DNA of 58,749 nucleotides. Source: a virus. A program made the position numbers and the translations under genes. The stretch is from positions 1 through 58,749 of the IMG/VR virus record IMGVR_UViG_3300030737_000018, one strand, 5' to 3'. Shown here one piece after another: positions 49,238 through 58,749 of the stretch. The stretch's first letter is position 1. Every line of letters begins with the position of its first letter. A model generated the notes under the pieces. It saw only the letters and a list, made by a program, of their open reading frames with translations. It had not been told where the DNA came from and ran no database searches.

Positions 49238-50023
49238 ATGGCTGATTACGTCAATCCCTTTGGTGGCTACGCCCAGGGCTATACGCAGGGATCGGAGCTG
49301 GAAGATCGTTTGCAGCAGAACGCACGGCAGGCGCGGCAAGCGGATTGGGAAAACCGATACATCAATCCAGACAAGGCTCAGCAGTCGCATGTCGCTACGC
49401 GCGAGGCGCAAGCGCAGGAACCGTACTACAACCAAGGGCTGCAGCCAGCACTGGACGCCTTGAAGGCAGACTCCTTCATGAAGCAGCTCGGCGCAGGTAC
49501 ACAAGCCGCAGACATTACGGGCAACGCGGTCGGTGTCCAGAACTCCTTCCTGAAGAACTACGGGCAAAACACAGGGGCAACTGACGCTGACATCGTGGGG
49601 GCCGTGCGCCTTCCTGCGGCAGAGAACTTCGCGCTCGGTTTAGGGCGTAATCAAGCCCTACAGACGACGGCGGGAGCACGGGGGGAAGCAGCCGATGCGT
49701 CGATGCAGCGAGCGCTCTATCCTGTCGCTCCGGCGCCTGCTGCGGGTGGGTACGACTACAAAGGGGCGTTGAACCCCTTCGGTACGCCTGCGGTGCCTGC
49801 GGCAGGAGCGACGCCAGCACCCCCACCTGAAGGCAGCGACGCACCGGGGGTTAACCCCCAAGGCTCCGCGATCACGCCGTTCCACCAGTTGGACCCGATG
49901 GCCCAGGCACACGCCATTCACTACACCAGTCAGCTAACTGGGCATCCCCCGGAAGCCGTTGCGCAGCACATCGCTTCGCAGATGCCGAGGAGCAATTTCA
50001 GCACTGACCAGCAGACGGCGTAA
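49238..50023 (+). CDS. Internal virion protein candidate C
   Basis: A 261-residue protein, polar and Ala/Gln/Pro-rich (MADYVNPFGGYAQGYTQGSE onward). The C-terminal third has the Pro-rich APAPAAGGYDYKGALNPFG, then a helical segment near HQLDPMAQAHAIHYTSQL. It shares one base with the transglycosylase gene that follows (TAATG). No enzymatic motif. Confidence 0.5.
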   Translation: MADYVNPFGGYAQGYTQGSELEDRLQQNARQARQADWENRYINPDKAQQSHVATREAQAQEPYYNQGLQPALDALKADSFMKQLGAGTQAADITGNAVGVQNSFLKNYGQNTGATDADIVGAVRLPAAENFALGLGRNQALQTTAGARGEAADASMQRALYPVAPAPAAGGYDYKGALNPFGTPAVPAAGATPAPPPEGSDAPGVNPQGSAITPFHQLDPMAQAHAIHYTSQLTGHPPEAVAQHIASQMPRSNFSTDQQTA

Positions 50024-50745
50024 TGGTCTCCTCTATCGACCAGATCCTCGGTCAATACGGTCTAGGCGCCAGCACGCCGGGGGCGACGACGGCCGCGGAT
50101 AATCTCGGTGCGCAAAGCACGCCGTCGCCGGGCGCAGGACCTGTTGACCCCGCTATCGGACAAGACCCCGTGGCGAACCTGCGACAGGCCGTGGACTATG
50201 CTAAGCAATTGGGCGAGCAGGCGCGGAGCAGTATTCACGCCGGCGCACAAGTCGCTGCCAAAGCGCCAGGTATCGTTGGCACCCTCGGTACAGCAGCCGC
50301 ACAAGCCACCGCCCCTACGCCCGCCCCGGTGGACGCACCTTTCGTCGCCAGCCTCATCAAGCAGCACGAGTCCGGCGGTAACTACTCGGCAGTGAATCAT
50401 GACCGCCCTGGCAACACGGCGTCGGGCGCGTATCAGTACACGGACCCGACGTGGAATGGCTATGGTGGCTATCGTAGCGCCGCTCTCGCGCCTCGGGCAG
50501 TGCAGGACCAACGGGCGACGCAGGACATAGCGGCTAACTTGCAGAAGTACAATGGTGACGCGTTCAAGGCGATCGCCCATCACTACCTGCCCGCCGCGGC
50601 GAACGACCCCGCAACGTGGTCGCAACCCTATAAACTACCCAACGGGCACACGGTCGCGCCGGTGCTGGATTACGTCAAGGCTACGGTCGCCAACACACCA
50701 CTGCAGGGGCAACTCGATGCGTACCTCCGACACTACACTGGCTGA
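50023..50745 (+). CDS. Virion-associated lytic transglycosylase
   Basis: A 240-residue protein. The first 100 residues are a disordered Ala/Pro/Gly region. The C-terminal domain has the lysozyme-like signature FVASLIKQHESGGNYSAVN (107-125) with catalytic E116, SGAYQYTDPTW (134-144) and a closing helix. It would cut peptidoglycan locally during DNA ejection rather than cause lysis, since it lies among virion genes and lacks an export signal. Confidence 0.75.
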   Translation: MVSSIDQILGQYGLGASTPGATTAADNLGAQSTPSPGAGPVDPAIGQDPVANLRQAVDYAKQLGEQARSSIHAGAQVAAKAPGIVGTLGTAAAQATAPTPAPVDAPFVASLIKQHESGGNYSAVNHDRPGNTASGAYQYTDPTWNGYGGYRSAALAPRAVQDQRATQDIAANLQKYNGDAFKAIAHHYLPAAANDPATWSQPYKLPNGHTVAPVLDYVKATVANTPLQGQLDAYLRHYTG

Positions 50746-51061
50746 TGTCAACCCCAAGGATGGCGGGAACTCACTGGTCAACGAGCTGCTGAAATACAAC
50801 GTCGCCTACGATGAGGCGGTCGAAGGCGTCACCGAGGAAAACCCCTTCCTCACCTATTACGCCGGTGATGCGCTCAGCGTCGAGTTTCCCGGCTCGTTGC
50901 GTGAAGCCTCGGACGACCACCGCTCGCTCTATATCGTCGCACCGGATAACCCGATCGAGTCCTTCAGTCTGCTCGCACGCAAGGTCATCCCCAACACGCT
51001 GGCAAAGCTGCCCAAGAGCGCCCTGCGCAAGGCCCTCGGCACCCTACTGGATAACGCATGA
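50717..51061 (+). CDS. Hypothetical protein before the giant gene
   Basis: A 114-residue acidic protein (NELLKYNVAYDEAVEGVTEE, YAGDALSVEFPGSLREASDD) with a basic C-terminal helix (ARKVIPNTLAKLPKSALRKA). The ATG chosen gives a 29-base overlap with the transglycosylase gene. The TGA overlaps the ATG of the giant gene. It may be a chaperone or partner of the giant protein, from position only. Confidence 0.55.
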   Translation: MRTSDTTLADVNPKDGGNSLVNELLKYNVAYDEAVEGVTEENPFLTYYAGDALSVEFPGSLREASDDHRSLYIVAPDNPIESFSLLARKVIPNTLAKLPKSALRKALGTLLDNA

Positions 51062-54000
51062 TGGACAGCACACAGACGGCGGTTGATCCTTCGGCACCGA
51101 ACCATGCCTCCGATGCAGACGTCAACAACTACATGGCTGGCCGTCTGCAGCAGATGCAGGCGCTTATGCCGCCCCCGGTGGATTCGAACGGTGCTCCAGG
51201 CGGCGCACCGCCCCCCGGCCCTAGGCCACCTCCGACGCCTGCTGTCGACGCTCCGAGCTGGAACGATGAGCTGAGCGCGGCAGAGAAGGCTAATGGAGGT
51301 AAGCCGCTGGAGCCAGACAAGCTGCAGGACTTGTCCAATGCCCACTGGGCACGCTCGACGCTGCCTTCGCTCTACCTGGCCAACAAGACGTTGCCGGTGG
51401 CGAAAGTCGCTGCGTTGAAGAACGCCTATGACGCCAACTTCAAACAGTTTGCTGATCAATACCACGCCAAGAACGGCGCAGCAGTCCCACCTTCAAGCAG
51501 CGCAGCTGCCGATTTTCTGAAGTCAGCTGCCGGCTCTATCGGTCAAGGGCTGCTGGAGGCCGGACGTTATATTCCTGGCGGTATCGCCGCTACCACCGAT
51601 GATCTCTACAACGCCGTGCATGGCACCACCGGCAACCCGCAGGCAGATGCCTACTTCGACTGGTACAACAAGAATGTCGATACACCGGGGCGAGAGGATG
51701 CGCTGAAGAAGATGCAGAGCGATGCAGCCGCCAGCTCCCCGGTCTCTGCCTTTGTAGGGCAGCTTCCGGGGGCGATCGCTTCGGGTGGCACGCTGCCCGC
51801 CTTGAACGCCGTAGCTAATGAACGCGATGCGGGGGGCACCATAGGGCAGCAAGAAGCCACACTCGGCCTGAATACCGCAGCGAACCTCGCTGGCATGGGC
51901 ATTGGTGGTGGCCTCACGGGCACGCTGGGCCGTCGTCTGCTCAAAGGCGGCCTAGCCAATACGGCATTGGGCGTAGGCCAGACGGTCGGGTCCAATCTGA
52001 TCGATCCCAAGAACAACCCCATCGACGCCAAGAACGTAGCCATGCAGGTCGCGCTGGGCACGGCGCTGGGTGAACTAGGGCATCAGGTCAATACCCGTGT
52101 AGCAGCCAACAAATTCGCTGGTGCTGAAGGCCACGCTTCTACCGACCCTGCCTACGCAGCGCGTAAAGCCTATGCGATGGCTGGCGGCGACCCCACAACG
52201 TATGCTCCGGGCATGACACCTCCCAATGGGGAGACTACACAGGCCAAGACCCAATTCAAGGCAGCCGCGGCCGCAAAAGCAGCGTGGGCAAAAGCGGGTG
52301 GCGACCCCAAGGCATATGGACCTGCTCCTGGTCCTGTCGATCTTTCTGGCAAACCTGTGGTGGATAGCCAGGGTAAGCCCGTCCAAGTGGCCGACGGCAT
52401 CGAGTTGCCGACTAATCCTAATGTCCCCACAGGCGCCGGCATACCCGACGCACAGCACGCCAAGATCGTGGCGGAGGCATCAAGTCGAGCCGCCACACCT
52501 GCGGGCGTAGCGACAGCGAAACTGGCAGCTACCCGATCCGACGCCGCGGCGGAGATAGTAGCCACGGCACAGAACACAGCGAAGAAAGCCGCGGGTCCGG
52601 CTTGGGACGCCATGACCCCGCTGCAGCAGCATGCCGCGACTGAGGCGGCGGCGGTTACGCTGAACCGCGTAGCGAAAGCCGAGGGTGTTCCCGGACTGCT
52701 GGACCAGCAAAGACAAGCGGCAACAGCGGCAGGCCAACCTACTCCAACGGTGACTGAGACAGGCCAGCCGGATATTCAGGGCCAAGCCCCCGGCATGCCG
52801 GGCGCACCGCCGCAGGCCGCACCACAAAGCGAGCCGGGTGCCCCGGCCGAAGAAGTGCCGGGGCAAGAATCGGGTGAACCCCTCACGCCCCATCCCGAGC
52901 TGGGACAGAACCTGGCCGCCGAAGCCATGGGTGGCGATCAAGCCGCGAGTCCGCTGGACACCGCACCGAAAGACCCACTGGACCAGACGGCAGCCCAAGC
53001 CGATACGCTGCAGAACAAGCAGCTGCACTCGGCGCTGGATCAGGCGCTGACCAAGATCCGCAAGGGAGTACGCACAGCATACCCGACCAACAAACTCGCC
53101 AAGATGACCTTGGAGGAGAAGTACGCGGCCTACCAGAAGGAGACGACACCGACACCGAGTGCGACCAAGAGCGAAGCGGTGCCCGGTGAAACTATGGGCA
53201 ATATCAGCCCTGAAGGAAAGATCAGCATCCGCCACCGCGATGGCAGTGTAGAGAATGTGCGTAATCCAGCGCGGCCTGACGTTGAAGCCGCTGCCGCGAA
53301 AGTGGACGCCCCCGGCATCAACAAGATCAATGATCTTGGCCACCCACGGCAACTGGGCGAGCCGCTCAGCAGCAAGACGCCGGTGGTCACGACCAAGGAC
53401 GTGCACCTCGCCGGCGGCGTCAGCCAGGACGGCAATACGATCTACATCGACCAGCGGATGCCCAAGTACGTCAACGTGGGCGGCCGGCGGATCAACGTCC
53501 ATGAGGCGGTGGCATTGCACGAACGTGTCGAGTGGCCCCTGATGAAGGAGATGGGTGCGGTCTATCACGACGCGCACGACGCCGCCACGGCGGCGGAGAA
53601 TCACTTCATCCGCCAGAAGTACGGCGTCGACCCGCTCAAATATCAGGATGCCTTAAAGGCCGCGATCAAGAAGGCCGGCATAGAGAACCGCCACCCCAGC
53701 GCTGACATCCCCGCCGATCTGGACAGCCAGCCCAATGTGGACTTGGGCGACACAGCACCCTTGGAGGGGAAAGTCGTCCCTCAACGAGCCGGCCTACGGG
53801 CAAAAAAAGCCCCGGCTCCAGTGGAAGCAAACCCGCTGGAGCCAACCGCCTCAAGCGAAGCCGCTGATGTTGTAGGCCAGACGCTTGAGGGCAAAGTCAC
53901 GCCCGCCGATCTGGCCGACGTGCGAACCATGGTGGAGCGTGCCCAGAACGGCCTGCCCGAAGACCTGCACGCGCGTATCCACGAGATGCGTGAAGACGAC

Positions 54001-57000
54001 GTCATTACCGCCAACGAGGCCAAGGCGCTGCGGCAGGCGGGGCGAGAGACACCCCGTAACACCGCCGAGCGGGACACGGGCGTAACGAAGGCAGTCGACG
54101 CTGGTCACGAAGAGCTGCTGGAGGATGCCCAGCGCAGTGAACCCCCGACGACCGATCTCGGCCGGGCTGCCGATGAGGTGGCGCGGGCGGCGGATGAGAT
54201 TCCTACAGGTCTCAAGAGTGACCGCGCGCGTGCGGCGGAGACTATCGCCAAGCTGCGCAAGCTGTTCCCCGACAGCCCTAACCATCAGAAGGGTATCGAC
54301 TTTCTCGCGTGGACGCTGGGCAAGAACCCGGCGCTGATCCGCACCATCAAGGGCGTAGCGCGTACCCCCGAAGGGGTGAACTACGGCGGGCGCTTCGGCT
54401 CCGTCTCGCGCATCCTGGAGCTGGTCGATCGCAAGGACATGGCGCCCAACACTGCCGTGCACGAGCTGATGCACGCGGCCGAGTCGCTGCTGCCGCAACC
54501 GATCCGCGACGCCGTGCTCAAAGCGAGAGAGGCCGAGATCAACCGTCTGGCACCGCAAGCCGCCCCGGCCGAGAAGGCCATGTTTGAGTACCTGCAGAAC
54601 GGCCTCAAGGCGTCCAGCCCCGAGGAGCGGGCGCTGTATATGCAGGGTGCGAAGGACGAGCTGCTGCATCTGCGCGACAGTCAGGGTGCCACCGGCAAGC
54701 GTATCGGTGAACTCTACTCGCTGGTCAACAGCTCTGAATACTGGGCCGTGCACGCTACTGACATGCTGCAGGAAGGCTATCTGCGCAAGGGGCTGTGGGC
54801 ACAGGCGCACCAGTGGCTCAAGGGCTTCATCGAGCAGATCCGCTCGCTGTTCAGCGGCAACCCGAACCGCGACGCCATCATCAACGGCCTGCAGCACATC
54901 ATGGGGACGCAGGAGACCGGCACCCAGAGCTTCCTGCGCGACTACGAGCTGACCAAGGAGCGATACGCCGGCCAGCCGGATGGTCTGACGCCTGTGGCCG
55001 CTATGGGGCAATTGCATGACCTAGTGATGGACGCAGCAGACGAGCATGAGAACCAGATCGAGCGCTCCCGCGACATCGCCACTAAGTTCGAGGAGACGGT
55101 CGCTGACCAGAAAGCGTTCCTGTTCAAAGCGCAGGAGGGGCTGCGCCGCATCCTTGGCGTCGACGCCATCAAGCAGGCACACGACCTGGTGGACGCTGCC
55201 CGGCTCCTGAGCGGCGATCGTGGCTGGCTGGTCAAGAAGGCCATGACGGATTATGGCCATACTTTTGAGGCGACCTTCGCTGCGCACAGCGACGCCATCG
55301 ACATTGACCCGGTACGCGCGGCAGATAAGCTCGGCATGTTCACCCAGGCGCGGCACACCGTAGAAGCCCTCTACCCCGAGATGTACCGCCGCGAGGTGCC
55401 GCTCAACAATGGCGAAGAGATGTCGCGCCAGGAATTGAACGAGCAGTTGAAGAACCTGACGATCGCACCGAAAGAATATCGGAAGCAGATGACCGACTTA
55501 GTGCGTCAGAATGCCAGCCAGCCTTTCAATGAATGGGCACATAGTAAGTACGGCAAGCTGTTCGAGCAGTACAAGAGCAAGCTCAAGGAGCTTACGGACC
55601 AAGGCGTCCGCGCGGCTGTCGAGAAACACTTCGATGGCCCCATGCAGGCAATCAACGAAGAGTCTATTCGCCTCAACCATGCCTCGGGCCGGGTAGCCAC
55701 AGACGATCCGTATATCGAGGCTAATGGCTTCCCGCATTACGTCCCGCTGCGTGGGCACGCACTTGACGGCACCTCCATGGACGAAGCCGCTCCGACGGAC
55801 GATTTCGGATCTATCCGCCGCCCATGGCTCAACTCTGGCAACATCGCCAAGGAGATGAAGACAGTCAAGGGGCGGGCGACATGGGCGCAGAACTCCGCGC
55901 TTAGTCTGCTTTCCCGCATGCAGGAAGCGGCTCGCGGCGTCGCAGATGGCCGCTTCACCAAGACACTGCTCGATACGGTTACCGCACATGGCGAGGCGCT
56001 CCAGACCAAGGCTGAGACGCTGGAGAAGGCACTCGGCGCGGAGACCAACGAGGCGCGTAAGGCAGCTCTGGCCAAGCAGCTGCAGGAAGTCAAAGCCAGC
56101 GAATTCTCCAACACTACGGTGCGCTCTTTCACGGGTACGCCGCGGGATGGCTATGACGACATAGCGACGGGGCAGCACTACGACGAGATGCCTAAAGTGC
56201 CCAACTCGGTCGTGCACCACGAAGGACGCGAGCACTACCTTATCCAGTTCCCCGAGAACAGCGACACGTACCGTGGGCTACAGGCGATCAACACCAACTA
56301 CGATCCGCGCGAGTTCCCCATGATCGGGAATGTGCTGGGCTTCGTGGAGCATCAGGTACACAAGGTAACGCGCCCCTTGAAGCTGGGCGAGCCGACGCAT
56401 TTGATCGGCAAGAGCACGGCATTCATCGCGCGGACCAACACTGTGTTTAACCCGGTGTTCACTGTGGGCAAACTCCTGCTGCGCCTGCTGCAAGAGAAGG
56501 GCGTCATGTTCTCGATCCAGAACGCGAAGGGTCCGATCGACAGTGGTGTGATGCTTGCTAAGGTCTATGCGAATTATCTGGGCGGCGTTTTTCACAAGGG
56601 CACAGGCGAGGCTCTTGTGCTGATGCTGAAGCATGACAACGCGGGGCTGCGCGCTCTAGGCGCCAAAGATCCGGATAGTTTCGCCGGCTTGATGATGCGC
56701 ATGAATGAGGCTGGCGCGTCGACTGAGTTCAATCAAGAGATCACCATGCACGAGCAACGTAACGTGCTGGTGATGGCGGCGCTGCGCAAGCAGCAGAACC
56801 TGCTTTTCAGAGGCGTTCGCGCCGGGTCTAATGCGCTGTCGGGACTGGCCGATATCGCCGAGAATATCCCCAGCGTGGGTATCTTCCGTTACCTGACCCA
56901 GAAGGGCATGAGCGACCGGGAAGCCGCTGCGCGTGTCAAGGGGTCCTTCGATCTGCAGCAGCGCGGCACGGCAGGTAAAGCGATCAACGGCGTGCATGCG

Positions 57001-58158
57001 TTCTATCGCATCGGAGCAACCGCAGGAGACAACTATCTGCGCGCCTTCCGGCACCCCTTGGGGCTACATACCGAGATGGTCATGGGGCGTCCGGTGCAGA
57101 CCTCCGTGGACTGGGCCAAGCTGGCGAAATTCGGAAGCGCTTGGGCCGGTGTCGCTTTTGCCAGTTACCTACTGCAGGCAGAGACTTTGGGCAACGACGA
57201 CCAGGGTAAGTCGCGCATGTCCAAGATCATGAGCATGGACCCCACCGCCGCCGTGGAGCACACCTTCATTGGCAACGGTACAGACAGCCCCTTCTCCTAC
57301 CCCACGGGGTTAGGTGCGACACAGTTCCTTACTGCTCCCGGTACCCTCATGGCCGCTGTCGCGCGCAAGGACATTACCATCGAGCAAGCGGCCGATGCCT
57401 ACGGGCACATCCTCATGCGTAATATACCGTTAGCCGAGGGCAACCCGGTACCGAAGGACGCCGGTCTACTAGCCCATCTATTCGCTATCGGCATGGGCGC
57501 AGTGACGCCCACTGCGGCGCAGCCAGGCGTCGGCTTGGAGAAGAATCTCAACAGCTTCGGGGAGCCTATCCATACTACACACGATAACCCGGCTTTGTTT
57601 GCCGCAGACCAGGGTAAGACCAATACGCCAGAAATGTGGAAGGAAATTGCTCAGTCACTTCGTGAGCATACGGGGGAAGACTTCTACCCCGAAACCCTAC
57701 AGTTCCTTTCCGAGAACTACATGGGTAGCGTACCTACCGATCTGCTTCGCAGCACATTGGGGCAAACCTCTCGGGCTGCGGTCGGCCTTCCGAACAATAC
57801 CTTGGAGTCCGTGCTGAAGCTGACGCAGGATACTTCGTACTATGACTCCAGCCACGTCTATCAAGTGTCGAAAGAACTCAACGAATCCCTTCAGCAACTC
57901 GACAGCATCCGCTTGGCTGCGGGCCCTAAAGGGTCTCCTGCTTACGAAGAAGCGGGGCAGCAGTGGCTCTCCAGTAACCCCGACGCGCAGAAGAAACTGG
58001 TGGCGCTGAACCAGCTCACGGCGGCGCAGAAGACGTATCAGGCGGGGCTCAAGGCGTTGGTCAACTCCAAGGATGGGCTGGAGAGGAAGCAGTACAACAG
58101 GAAGAAGCTCGACTCGGCGTTGCGCACGGCGACGGATGCGGCGGAGAAGACGCTTTAG
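51058..58158 (+). CDS. Giant polyvalent internal virion protein (LPD38-like, zincin-like motifs)
   Basis: A 2366-residue protein, 12 percent of the window. In order: a Pro/Ala-rich start; glycine-rich amphipathic segments (about 150-330); two copies of a short repeat with AGGDPxxY (about 369-386 and 404-422); Ala/Pro linkers; a motif HEAVALHERVE (815-825); a zincin motif HELMHAAE (1135-1142, HExxHxxE); long helical coiled-coil regions; and a C-terminal region (about 1950-2260) with LQQRGTAGKAINGVHAFYR, resembling large polyvalent protein-associated domain 38. Such proteins are packaged and ejected with DNA. The protease role is inferred from the motif. The start is ATG 51058 or the adjacent ATG 51061. 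Confidence 0.78.
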   Translation: MMDSTQTAVDPSAPNHASDADVNNYMAGRLQQMQALMPPPVDSNGAPGGAPPPGPRPPPTPAVDAPSWNDELSAAEKANGGKPLEPDKLQDLSNAHWARSTLPSLYLANKTLPVAKVAALKNAYDANFKQFADQYHAKNGAAVPPSSSAAADFLKSAAGSIGQGLLEAGRYIPGGIAATTDDLYNAVHGTTGNPQADAYFDWYNKNVDTPGREDALKKMQSDAAASSPVSAFVGQLPGAIASGGTLPALNAVANERDAGGTIGQQEATLGLNTAANLAGMGIGGGLTGTLGRRLLKGGLANTALGVGQTVGSNLIDPKNNPIDAKNVAMQVALGTALGELGHQVNTRVAANKFAGAEGHASTDPAYAARKAYAMAGGDPTTYAPGMTPPNGETTQAKTQFKAAAAAKAAWAKAGGDPKAYGPAPGPVDLSGKPVVDSQGKPVQVADGIELPTNPNVPTGAGIPDAQHAKIVAEASSRAATPAGVATAKLAATRSDAAAEIVATAQNTAKKAAGPAWDAMTPLQQHAATEAAAVTLNRVAKAEGVPGLLDQQRQAATAAGQPTPTVTETGQPDIQGQAPGMPGAPPQAAPQSEPGAPAEEVPGQESGEPLTPHPELGQNLAAEAMGGDQAASPLDTAPKDPLDQTAAQADTLQNKQLHSALDQALTKIRKGVRTAYPTNKLAKMTLEEKYAAYQKETTPTPSATKSEAVPGETMGNISPEGKISIRHRDGSVENVRNPARPDVEAAAAKVDAPGINKINDLGHPRQLGEPLSSKTPVVTTKDVHLAGGVSQDGNTIYIDQRMPKYVNVGGRRINVHEAVALHERVEWPLMKEMGAVYHDAHDAATAAENHFIRQKYGVDPLKYQDALKAAIKKAGIENRHPSADIPADLDSQPNVDLGDTAPLEGKVVPQRAGLRAKKAPAPVEANPLEPTASSEAADVVGQTLEGKVTPADLADVRTMVERAQNGLPEDLHARIHEMREDDVITANEAKALRQAGRETPRNTAERDTGVTKAVDAGHEELLEDAQRSEPPTTDLGRAADEVARAADEIPTGLKSDRARAAETIAKLRKLFPDSPNHQKGIDFLAWTLGKNPALIRTIKGVARTPEGVNYGGRFGSVSRILELVDRKDMAPNTAVHELMHAAESLLPQPIRDAVLKAREAEINRLAPQAAPAEKAMFEYLQNGLKASSPEERALYMQGAKDELLHLRDSQGATGKRIGELYSLVNSSEYWAVHATDMLQEGYLRKGLWAQAHQWLKGFIEQIRSLFSGNPNRDAIINGLQHIMGTQETGTQSFLRDYELTKERYAGQPDGLTPVAAMGQLHDLVMDAADEHENQIERSRDIATKFEETVADQKAFLFKAQEGLRRILGVDAIKQAHDLVDAARLLSGDRGWLVKKAMTDYGHTFEATFAAHSDAIDIDPVRAADKLGMFTQARHTVEALYPEMYRREVPLNNGEEMSRQELNEQLKNLTIAPKEYRKQMTDLVRQNASQPFNEWAHSKYGKLFEQYKSKLKELTDQGVRAAVEKHFDGPMQAINEESIRLNHASGRVATDDPYIEANGFPHYVPLRGHALDGTSMDEAAPTDDFGSIRRPWLNSGNIAKEMKTVKGRATWAQNSALSLLSRMQEAARGVADGRFTKTLLDTVTAHGEALQTKAETLEKALGAETNEARKAALAKQLQEVKASEFSNTTVRSFTGTPRDGYDDIATGQHYDEMPKVPNSVVHHEGREHYLIQFPENSDTYRGLQAINTNYDPREFPMIGNVLGFVEHQVHKVTRPLKLGEPTHLIGKSTAFIARTNTVFNPVFTVGKLLLRLLQEKGVMFSIQNAKGPIDSGVMLAKVYANYLGGVFHKGTGEALVLMLKHDNAGLRALGAKDPDSFAGLMMRMNEAGASTEFNQEITMHEQRNVLVMAALRKQQNLLFRGVRAGSNALSGLADIAENIPSVGIFRYLTQKGMSDREAAARVKGSFDLQQRGTAGKAINGVHAFYRIGATAGDNYLRAFRHPLGLHTEMVMGRPVQTSVDWAKLAKFGSAWAGVAFASYLLQAETLGNDDQGKSRMSKIMSMDPTAAVEHTFIGNGTDSPFSYPTGLGATQFLTAPGTLMAAVARKDITIEQAADAYGHILMRNIPLAEGNPVPKDAGLLAHLFAIGMGAVTPTAAQPGVGLEKNLNSFGEPIHTTHDNPALFAADQGKTNTPEMWKEIAQSLREHTGEDFYPETLQFLSENYMGSVPTDLLRSTLGQTSRAAVGLPNNTLESVLKLTQDTSYYDSSHVYQVSKELNESLQQLDSIRLAAGPKGSPAYEEAGQQWLSSNPDAQKKLVALNQLTAAQKTYQAGLKALVNSKDGLERKQYNRKKLDSALRTATDAAEKTL

Positions 58159-58385
58159 ACCCCCAACGCCTCGTACAGCTGCGCCCACGACACCGATCCG
58201 TCGCCCTGCTTGCGGATCTTCCTGATCGCCGCGCGCACCTGGTCTTCCGTCTTGGCGCAGGCTTCGGCCACGGTGCTGATACTATGCCCTTCCCCGCTGA
58301 TGCGCGCGAGGGTGAAACGATGGGAGGCTTGGGCGCGCTGCACCTGATCGGGTGGACTGGCGCTGGGGAGGCGGATCGTGGTCAT
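58155..58385 (-). CDS. Small helix-turn-helix-like protein
   Basis: A 76-residue protein whose middle (SISTVAEACAKTEDQVRAAI, then RKIRKQG) reads as a helix-turn-helix. It converges on the giant gene, overlapping its stop by four bases, and its ATG overlaps the upstream TGA. It may be a regulator of the small minus-strand block. Confidence 0.55.
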   Translation of the reverse strand: MTTIRLPSASPPDQVQRAQASHRFTLARISGEGHSISTVAEACAKTEDQVRAAIRKIRKQGDGSVSWAQLYEALGV

Positions 58386-58660
58386 TTGCTCACCTTTATC
58401 TCAGCATCAGGATTGGTGTCGCAGGCTGTAACGACACCCTCTAAAAACTGCAGTGCAGTATCATATTCGCCCCATCCGTTACTTGGAGTAAGTGTTTGGT
58501 ATTTGCTCGGGTGACGCCGCATGTCGCTTAGCCCCCGTTGAAGTACAGCCAACACTTCTCCTGCTGTCTGGCCGTCGCTATTGTAGAGTGCATCATAGAC
58601 ACCTGCAGCGCGCCACATCGGCCCTAAATTATGGCGATTATCCCCTACTTGACATTTCAT
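58382..58660 (-). CDS. Hypothetical protein, 92 residues
   Basis: An alpha-helical protein (MWRAAGVYDALYNSDGQTAG, EVLAVLQRGLSDMRRHP) of unknown function. AGGAG lies seven bases before the ATG. It is the first gene of a two-gene minus-strand unit that starts beside a plus-strand gene, so the 47-bp space between them should hold divergent control signals. Confidence 0.55.
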   Translation of the reverse strand: MKCQVGDNRHNLGPMWRAAGVYDALYNSDGQTAGEVLAVLQRGLSDMRRHPSKYQTLTPSNGWGEYDTALQFLEGVVTACDTNPDAEIKVSK

Positions 58661-58707
58661 CGTGACGCTCCTATGCTGTGTTCCAAGGCATCAAGGGGTA
58701 CACAGTC

Positions 58708-58749
58708 ATGGCCAAGAACGCACCGATTCACCAGCTCAGCATCCGCCAG
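58708..58749 (+). CDS. Start of a plus-strand gene (partial)
   Basis: ATG 58708 with AAGGGG nine bases upstream opens a frame of 14 codons (MAKNAPIHQLSIRQ) that runs off the window end. Nothing can be said of the product. Joined to base 1 of the window the frame would stop after 11 more codons, so the two ends do not simply continue one another as a longer gene. Confidence 0.5.
   Translation, partial: MAKNAPIHQLSIRQ

Noticed and set aside
53851-55017. 388-codon minus-strand frame opposite the giant gene
   Set aside because: Shadow frame; no SD sequence or domain, and it overlaps the zincin region codons.
151-58708. The two window ends as one gene in a circular genome
   Set aside because: Joining base 58749 to base 1 brings a stop after 11 codons and does not enter the frame of the left partial gene.

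Overview
This window reads as most of the genome of a tailed phage of the short-tailed (podovirus) type that infects a Gram-negative host. The evidence is a GC-rich sequence almost fully packed with overlapping genes, a terminase-portal-scaffold-capsid set with no tape measure, sheath or baseplate genes, a nozzle-like and internal-virion-protein set, and a holin/endolysin/Rz/Rz1 lysis cassette. The spanins imply an outer membrane. No integrase, phage RNA polymerase, tRNA or CRISPR array was seen. A gene runs off each end of the window, so the sequence is not shown to be a complete genome. The host and the exact phage genus cannot be fixed from sequence alone.

Left arm (about 0.3-24.4 kb, all minus strand). 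Reading in the direction of transcription, a sigma70-like promoter at 24415-24444 serves a single SH3-like gene that ends at a strong terminator (24033-24052). A gene-free stretch with five short direct repeats follows, then about 35 small, mostly unknown genes (23.4-13.5 kb) joined by ATGA, GTGA and TGATG overlaps. These include zinc-ribbon proteins, a PPCQ-type methyltransferase-like protein and an HNH-like protein. The replication and recombination block (13.5-0.3 kb) comes last: family A DNA polymerase interrupted by an intein, RecB/Cas4-like nuclease with a cysteine cluster, cupin-like protein, VRR-NUC nuclease, SNF2-type helicase, a putative ssDNA-binding protein and a primase-helicase.

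Right arm (about 24.8-58.2 kb, all plus strand). A short leader region carries a 26-base cytosine run, a nonsense-interrupted membrane ORF and an intrinsic terminator. After it come the terminase subunits, portal, four fibre-like proteins (two sharing a duplicated N-terminal unit), the lysis cassette, scaffold, major capsid and a repeat-bearing head protein. A second terminator follows, then the adaptor, tail and nozzle proteins, an unexpected GT9 heptosyltransferase-like gene, internal virion proteins including a lytic transglycosylase, and a 2366-residue polyvalent protein. Two small minus-strand genes and the start of a plus-strand gene close the window.

How it fits together: the left arm supplies host-takeover and DNA replication functions. 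The right arm packages DNA, builds the particle and lyses the cell, with the giant protein and the transglycosylase probably ejected with the DNA. The most unusual items are the intein with a non-standard C-terminal splice motif, the glycosyltransferase gene lying between two parts that resemble one nozzle protein, the giant protein with two zincin-like motifs, and the poly-C tract next to a broken small gene.
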